Part shown: positions 5,907 to 9,499 of the stretch, piece by piece
Layout: each line of letters starts with the position of its first letter
Numbering within the stretch: position 1 is the first letter of the stretch
Assembly (NCBI GenBank): GCA_026001225.1
Contig: BNZQ01000057.1
Location: 1-9,499 of the forward strand
Origin: Clostridia bacterium
GTDB taxonomy: Bacteria > Bacillota > Clostridia > Christensenellales > DUVY01
Reading direction: 5' to 3'
DNA: 9,499 bases
Notes under the pieces: model-generated
Told to the model about the DNA's origin: nothing
What the model saw: only the letters and a program-made list of their open reading frames with translations
Databases searched by the model: none
Program-made: the position numbers and the translations under genes

Positions 5907-6641
5907 ATGTTGCAAATTGAAAACCTCTCGAAACAATACGCCAATTCCGGCGTGTATGCGGTGGAAAACCTGAATCTCACGGTCAATCCCGGCGAGATTT
6001 TCGGTTTTTTAGGGCCGAACGGCGCGGGCAAGACCACCACGATCAAGATGCTGACGGGCATTCTGCCCTTTCAGTACGGACGTATATCGGTCGCGGGGAT
6101 CGACATTAAGGCCGACCCGATCGGCGCGAAAAGGAATATCGGCTATGTGCCCGACAGCGGCGTGGTGTACGACAAGCTTTCGGGCGCGGAATACCTGAAT
6201 TTCATGGCGGACGTGTACGGCGTGCCGGCGAACGCGCGGCGCGAAAAGATCGACGCCCTTTTGGCCACGTTCAATTTAACGGACGCGGCGGGAAATCAAA
6301 TTCGCAGTTACTCCCACGGCATGAAGCAAAAGATTGTCGTGATCGGCGCGTTGCTGCACGACCCCAAATTGTGGGTGCTGGACGAGCCCTTGACGGGACT
6401 CGACCCGCAGTCCTCGTTCGATTTGAAAAACATGATGCGGCGGCATTGCGACGCGGGCAACACGGTTTTTTTCTCGACGCACGTTTTGGAGGTCGCCGAA
6501 AAGATTTGCGACAGGATCGGCATCGTCAACAAAGGGCATTTGGTATTCGTCGGCAGCATGAAGGACATCAAGGAATGGAAGCGCGACGAGAGCCTGGAGA
6601 AACTGTTTTTGGATATCACGGGCGCGGATCCTTTTCAATAA
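5907..6641 (+). CDS. ABC transporter ATP-binding protein (ABC-2 exporter type)
   Basis: This is the cytoplasmic ATPase that powers the permease encoded 92 bases downstream. It has 244 residues, a normal length for a stand-alone nucleotide-binding domain. Walker A is GPNGAGKT (36-43), the signature is YSHGMKQ (135-141) in place of LSGGQ, Walker B is LWVLDE (155-160), the D-loop is GLDP (164-167) and the switch histidine is H192. The Q-loop position reads GYVPD (79-83), with Asp where Gln or Glu is usual. The SHGMKQK form of the signature is common among ABC-2 exporters of the EcsA/BcrA/NatA kind. The substrate cannot be read from sequence; drugs, lipids, peptides and cell-wall precursors are all possible. 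It has its own promoter, so its place after the dcw genes does not prove a cell-wall role. Confidence 0.95.
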   Translation: MLQIENLSKQYANSGVYAVENLNLTVNPGEIFGFLGPNGAGKTTTIKMLTGILPFQYGRISVAGIDIKADPIGAKRNIGYVPDSGVVYDKLSGAEYLNFMADVYGVPANARREKIDALLATFNLTDAAGNQIRSYSHGMKQKIVVIGALLHDPKLWVLDEPLTGLDPQSSFDLKNMMRRHCDAGNTVFFSTHVLEVAEKICDRIGIVNKGHLVFVGSMKDIKEWKRDESLEKLFLDITGADPFQ

Positions 6642-6646
6642 AGTCA

Positions 6647-6693
6647 TTCAGAGGGCGTGAGCGTTAAAAACGCGAGCGTCCGTGGAATCTGAA
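6647..6693 (+). other. Intra-operon hairpin between ATPase and permease genes
   Basis: TTCAGA (6647-6652) pairs with TCTGAA (6688-6693), then GGGCG with CGTCC, then GCGTT-AAA-AACGC (6661-6673) at the tip. No T-run follows. It could adjust the ratio of ATPase to permease through mRNA stability, which is inference. The permease ribosome binding site GGAGG (6725-6729) lies outside it. Confidence 0.45.
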
Positions 6694-6733
6694 CTTTATC
6701 TTTGCCTTTTCACTGAAATAAATCGGAGGTTTT

Positions 6734-8479
6734 ATGACCCAATTCGTCACCTTGTTAAAGGTACTCTTTAAATCGCGGTACCGGCGCGACCGCGGCGTCG
6801 TAGGCAAAGCGCGCTACCGCAGCCTCATGGAGCAAAAAACCGGCGGAAAATTCGACCCGATGTGGATCGTCTACGGCTTGCTCGGCCTGATCGCCGTGCC
6901 GGTCGTGGCGGGTATCTGCTGGCTGGTCGCGGTCTATACGCCCGTCTTTGCGGCGAACGGTTTGTTGCCCTATATGCTGCTGATGATCTATATCACGGTC
7001 ATGCTGGCGGTGCTGGTATTCGGCTTGATCGGTATGCTGACCTATGTCTATATCAACCGCGACGCCGAATTTTTGGCGGGCCTGCCGATCAAGGGCTGGA
7101 AGCTCTTTTTGGCCAAGCTCTGCATGGTCTATTTGGGCGAGCTTGCGCTGGCGGCGGGCATCATCGTGCCGGTCGGGATCACGATGGGGATCGCGGGGGG
7201 CTTCGGTTTCGCGTTCTATGTCTCGATCCTGCTGTCCGTGCTGTTCGTGCCCGCCTTGCCGCTGCTCCTGGCCTCGCTGCTCGCGATTCCCTTAATGTAC
7301 TGCGTGTCGTTCTTCAAAAACAAGGGCGCGCTGACCTCGATCGTCGTGCTGCTGCTGGTCGGAACCGTTTTCACCGCGTACTATACCGTGTATTTCAAAT
7401 TCATCGCCTTTCAGCAGGGCGGAACGGGCGACGCGGATATCGAGGCGGCGGTTGCCGGCCTGATTTCGGGCTTGCAGAGCGTCAAGTACGTATTGTATCC
7501 GGTATTCGCGCTGATCGAGTTCGGCATGGCTCTGCCGACGTTCGGCATGACGGGAGCGGGCGCACAGCTTTTAGCGTTGGGAATCGCGCTCGCGGCGATG
7601 GCGGCGGTCGTGGGGATTACGTCCTTTATCGCGAACCTCGTCTATTCGAAGAGCGCGGCGGCGCAGCTCGAAAACAGCTCCAAACGCGCGAAACGGGCGA
7701 TGGCCTACGAATCGTCGGGCGGCGTTATGAAAGCCTTGATCAAAAAGGAGTGGAGGACGCTGATCCGCGAAACGGCGTTCGCCTTTCAATGCCTGTTCGG
7801 TCTCGTGGTCGGGCCCGTTTTGGTCGTTATCCTGTCGCTCAATTTCAAAAGCAGCTTTTCCGGCGCCGCGGAAACGGCGGGCGAGCTGACGGGGGCGGCT
7901 CTCGATCCCGCGCTTGTCCAAACCCTCTTGTCGGGCATTATCATGGCGATCATTTTGATGATCGTTTCGGGCATGAACATTACGGCTTCCACGGCGATCA
8001 GCCGCGAGGGGAAGAACTTCTATCAGATGAAGACGATGCCCGTACCCTACAAGACGCAGGTTCAAGCCAAGCTTTGGCTGAGCCTGATGATCAGTATGCC
8101 CGGCTCGGTCATAGCCTTTGTGATCGGGGCGTTTCTGATTCCGATCCCGCCGTTAGAAGCCGTTTTGGAGGGGCTGTTCCTGTGCGTGTATTCCTATGCG
8201 TTCGCTTGCTTCGCCTTGCGTATGGACTTGATGAAGCCCAAACTGAACTGGACGACGCCGACGCAGGCGGTCAAAAGCAACCGCAGCTCCACGGCGCCTC
8301 TGCTGTTGAATATGCTGACCGGCATGGTGCTTGCCGCGAGCTTTATCGTACTCGGCATATTTGTCAGCGTTTTGCTCGCGATCGGCGTGCTGCTCGTTTT
8401 GGTGATTGCGGCGGCGCCGCTGCTGCATAGGTATTTGTTTAAGAGCGCGGATCGGCTGTTTGAGGAAATCGAGCCGTAA
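6734..8479 (+). CDS. Large ABC-2-type exporter permease, 581 residues
   Basis: This integral membrane protein has about 12 hydrophobic segments (roughly 44-72, 77-107, 124-153, 157-191, 199-221, 249-268, 277-303, 350-370, 395-415, 446-470, 473-495 and 521-567, the last long enough for two). It appears to be two homologous halves in one chain: AEFLAGLPIKGWKLFLAKL (111-129) in the first and GKNFYQMKTMPVPYKTQVQAK-type sequence (426-446) in the second. Both fit the pattern of a short cytoplasmic coupling segment with a Leu/Met-Pro core leading into an xAK helix. A charged linker with KKEWRTLIRE (337-346) starts half two. Such double-length ABC-2 permeases pair with a single ATPase, which fits the upstream gene. 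GGAGG at 6725-6729, four bases before the ATG, supports the start. The substrate is unknown. Confidence 0.9.
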   Translation: MTQFVTLLKVLFKSRYRRDRGVVGKARYRSLMEQKTGGKFDPMWIVYGLLGLIAVPVVAGICWLVAVYTPVFAANGLLPYMLLMIYITVMLAVLVFGLIGMLTYVYINRDAEFLAGLPIKGWKLFLAKLCMVYLGELALAAGIIVPVGITMGIAGGFGFAFYVSILLSVLFVPALPLLLASLLAIPLMYCVSFFKNKGALTSIVVLLLVGTVFTAYYTVYFKFIAFQQGGTGDADIEAAVAGLISGLQSVKYVLYPVFALIEFGMALPTFGMTGAGAQLLALGIALAAMAAVVGITSFIANLVYSKSAAAQLENSSKRAKRAMAYESSGGVMKALIKKEWRTLIRETAFAFQCLFGLVVGPVLVVILSLNFKSSFSGAAETAGELTGAALDPALVQTLLSGIIMAIILMIVSGMNITASTAISREGKNFYQMKTMPVPYKTQVQAKLWLSLMISMPGSVIAFVIGAFLIPIPPLEAVLEGLFLCVYSYAFACFALRMDLMKPKLNWTTPTQAVKSNRSSTAPLLLNMLTGMVLAASFIVLGIFVSVLLAIGVLLVLVIAAAPLLHRYLFKSADRLFEEIEP

Positions 8480-8524
8480 GCGGGCGGGGTGTGCGTAAAT
8501 AGTGTCCGTTTTCGGTGTGCGCTC

Positions 8525-8553
8525 TTGACACGCGGGCCGAAGTGTGCTATAAT
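8525..8553 (+). promoter_or_regulatory. Perfect-consensus sigma-A promoter
   Basis: TTGACA (8525-8530), exactly 17 bp, then TATAAT (8548-8553), with TG at 8545-8546 making an extended -10. Every consensus position matches. RNA would start near 8560 and run through the palindromes at 8627-8691 toward 8741. No recognised plus-strand gene lies directly downstream. The rest of the gap from 8480 to 8740 holds only this, the repeat, and a short ATATTTT-GT-AAAATAT hairpin at 8604-8619. Confidence 0.88.
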
Positions 8554-8626
8554 GAATCCGCAATTTATGAACGAACGCGCGTAGGTGTGCGTCAAACGGT
8601 TTGATATTTTGTAAAATATAATATAG

Positions 8627-8691
8627 GCGAAATGCAAAGAGGGCCCTCTTTGCATTTCGCGTCGGTGGTTCTATGAACCACCGACGCGAAA
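8627..8691. repeat. Two overlapping 17-bp perfect palindromes
   Basis: GCGAAATGCAAAGAGGG (8627-8643) is followed directly by its exact reverse complement (8644-8660). TTTCGCGTCGGTGGTTC (8655-8671), a TAT loop and its exact reverse complement (8675-8691) make the second. The TTTCGC at 8655-8660 is shared, so in RNA it can pair with GCGAAA on the left (8627-8632) or on the right (8686-8691), but not both. The A-run at 8689-8695 means neither hairpin is a plus-strand terminator. Confidence 0.85.
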
Positions 8692-8767
8692 AAAAGATAC
8701 TTCAATGTAATTTTGGAGAAAAACATGGAGGTTTGGGGTTATGAAACGGAAAAGATATGAATCGTGT

Positions 8768-8992
8768 TCAAGCGGGGACGCTGTTGTAATACAACTCGTC
8801 GGGGCAAATATCGATACCGTTGCACCATTCGACACCGCAACCGACGATCCGCGCCGTCATGAATACGACGGGATTTTTGAGCGGAGCGTTGAAAGGGCGG
8901 TCGAACAAAGGCGCGAAATCATAGATTTTATGCTCGCCGTTCGCATAGAGCAAATCCAACTTGTAATCCCGCAGAGCCGCGACCTGTTTCAA
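8768..8992 (-). CDS. DUF2442 domain protein, start codon apparently lost
   Basis: DUF2442 proteins are small (70-90 residues), of unknown biochemical function, and commonly encoded next to DUF4160; a toxin-antitoxin-like role has been suggested but I do not treat it as settled. The 74 residues from TTG at 8992 show the family pattern: DYKLDLLYANGEHKIYDF near the start, PLFDRPF, then VEWCNGIDICPDELYYNS near the end. The TTG has no ribosome binding site. A better start would be 12 bases upstream at 9004, where GAGGGG (plus-strand complement 9014-9019) precedes it by nine bases and the encoded N-terminus would be xRPKLKQVAAL; but that codon is ACG, not ATG. I infer an ATG-to-ACG change or a weak near-cognate start. 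It lies 12 bases after the DUF4160 stop, in the same frame. Confidence 0.7.
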   Translation of the reverse strand: MKQVAALRDYKLDLLYANGEHKIYDFAPLFDRPFNAPLKNPVVFMTARIVGCGVEWCNGIDICPDELYYNSVPA

Positions 8993-9004
8993 TTTTGGGC
9001 GCGT

Positions 9005-9271
9005 TTATTTCAACCCCTCTATTTTGATGACTTCGCCTTGCTTAACCGCCGCCCACGAAGCGAGCAATTCGTCTTTATGAATTTCGATCCATGCCTCTAT
9101 CAGCTTCTTTTTGGCGTTGGGCATTTTGCCTTCGAGCCTGCGCCCCTTGAAATCGTACACGGCTTCCTATTCGGCGTACAAAGCGTGGAAATGCGGCGTA
9201 TGGTGTTTTGCTTTTTCCTCGTTGAAATACATATGAATGATGACGCCGTAGAAAGACGATATGATCGGCAT
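9005..9271 (-). pseudogene. DUF4160 domain gene interrupted by an in-frame TAG
   Basis: Read from ATG at 9271 on the minus strand, the frame gives MPIISSFYGVIIHMYFNEE, then HHTPHFHALYAE, then TAG at codon 35 (plus-strand 9167-9169), then EAVYDFKGRRLEGKMPNAKK and on to WIEIHKDELLASWAAVKQGE and a TAA at 9005-9007. Both sides match DUF4160, whose hallmarks are MPxIsxFxGxxIxMYF, HFHAxYxEYEA and the Leu-x-x-W region near the end. The lost residue falls at the Tyr of the EYEA motif, so TAT to TAG is the simplest event. AAAGGAG (complement 9280-9286) and a strong promoter precede it, so regulatory signals are intact. Options are a true nonsense mutation, amber readthrough, or a sequencing error. Other stops in the window are TAA or TGA, so nothing suggests code reassignment. 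Confidence 0.8.
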
Positions 9272-9292
9272 GATAATTGCTCCTTTGAATTC

Positions 9293-9321
9293 AGTATAAC
9301 ACGGAACGGGGAAAATGTCAA
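9293..9321 (-). promoter_or_regulatory. Sigma-A promoter of the DUF4160-DUF2442 pair
   Basis: On the minus strand: TTGACA (plus-strand 9316-9321), 17 bp, then TATACT (9293-9298). The RNA start would be near 9286, so AAAGGAG lies at the very 5' end and the leader is only about 15 bases. Confidence 0.82.
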
Positions 9322-9362
9322 GAGCGGCGGAAGTTGTCGGGGAGATTGAAGTGTTGTTTTAT

Positions 9363-9399
9363 AATACCCTTGTCAATATTGATGAGGGTATTTTTTATT
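9363..9399 (+). terminator. Plus-strand rho-independent terminator
   Basis: AATACCCT (9363-9370) pairs with AGGGTATT (9385-9392), with TCAAT/ATTGA inside. A T-rich tract (to 9399, one A) follows. On the minus strand no T-run follows, so it works only for plus-strand RNA. The only plus-strand transcript that would reach it is one from the 8525-8553 promoter, running antisense to the DUF pair. TATAAT at 9360-9365 overlaps the left arm and could instead be a -10 for the next gene, but a well-spaced -35 is missing. Confidence 0.65.
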
Positions 9400-9436
9400 T
9401 TAGTCGTGCCGGACGTAAAATGGCGGAGGTTTTTTT

Positions 9437-9499
9437 ATGGCAACCAAAGTAGTGACGAAAACGGGGCAACAAAAAGTTTTGTATACTCCGAACGAAAAG
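9437..9499 (+). CDS. Unidentified gene, 5' end only
   Basis: The ATG at 9437 is preceded by CGGAGG (9424-9429), seven bases away, and the frame stays open for 21 codons to the window edge (MATKVVTKTGQQKVLYTPNE and one more). The stretch is polar and Lys/Thr/Gln-rich, with no signal peptide or membrane segment so far. It is too short to assign a family. The terminator-like hairpin sits 38 bases upstream. Confidence 0.6.
   Translation, partial: MATKVVTKTGQQKVLYTPNEK

Noticed and set aside
6862..8430. 522-codon plus-strand frame overlapping the permease gene
   Set aside because: Arg/Gly-rich out-of-frame shadow of a G+C-rich gene; the permease frame has membrane segments, a ribosome binding site and an operon partner.
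8567..8584. Five-codon leader-like frame (MNERA) after the perfect promoter
   Set aside because: No ribosome binding site and no run of regulatory codons; most likely chance.
9100..9321. 73-codon minus-strand frame starting near the DUF4160 promoter
   Set aside because: It is in the wrong frame relative to the DUF4160 homology, and its product is low-complexity Ser/Cys/Lys sequence.
8741..9349. 202-codon plus-strand open frame with a good ribosome binding site
   Set aside because: It covers, in antisense, two minus-strand frames that match DUF2442 and DUF4160 closely; its own protein shows no recognisable domain. Kept as a transcription finding, not as a gene.

Overview
The window looks like a chromosomal stretch of an uncultured Bacillota bacterium of clostridial type. 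The reasons are the gene order mraZ–rsmH–ftsL-like–penicillin-binding protein (the start of the division and cell wall, dcw, cluster), strong GGAGG ribosome binding sites, sigma-A promoters with extended -10 elements, a PASTA-tailed SpoVD/PBP2-type transpeptidase, and a Cys-rich protein that resembles spore-coat-associated proteins. Base composition is roughly half G+C, with G/C-rich third codon positions in the main genes.

Layout. 1-204: leader with a candidate promoter. 205-846: Cys-rich protein of unknown function, closed by a strong terminator at 939-966. 1022-1111: mraZ control region with five GTGG boxes and a promoter placed so that the mRNA should begin at or within a base of the ATG. 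1112-5684: mraZ, rsmH, an FtsL-like gene with a long charged N-terminal tail, and a class B PBP with one PASTA domain. 5855-8479: an ABC exporter pair (ATPase plus 581-residue permease) with its own promoter. 8480-8740: no gene recognised, but a perfect-consensus promoter and two overlapping 17-bp palindromes. 8768-9321: a minus-strand DUF4160-DUF2442 pair with a good promoter; the DUF4160 gene has an in-frame amber codon and the DUF2442 gene seems to have lost its ATG. 9363-9399: plus-strand terminator. 9437-9499: start of an unidentified plus-strand gene.

How the genes work together. MraZ is the cluster repressor, RsmH methylates 16S rRNA, and the FtsL-like protein and PBP belong to septal (or spore) peptidoglycan synthesis. 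The usual next genes (murE, mraY, murF and so on) are absent; the cluster stops at the PBP and an ABC exporter follows.

The most unusual aspect is the spacers. The dcw cluster is normally compact, yet here every intergenic gap after mraZ holds a different palindromic element: two heptamer-triplet inverted repeats (1544-1609, 3494-3551), a nested hairpin region (2558-2655), a 176-bp MITE-like element (3558-3733), a 132-bp palindrome with perfect 16-bp ends (5685-5816), and the double palindrome at 8627-8691. I found no clearly new multi-gene system. The best leads are the heptamer repeat family, the mutually exclusive palindromes behind a perfect promoter, and the decaying DUF4160-DUF2442 pair with an apparent antisense transcription unit across it.
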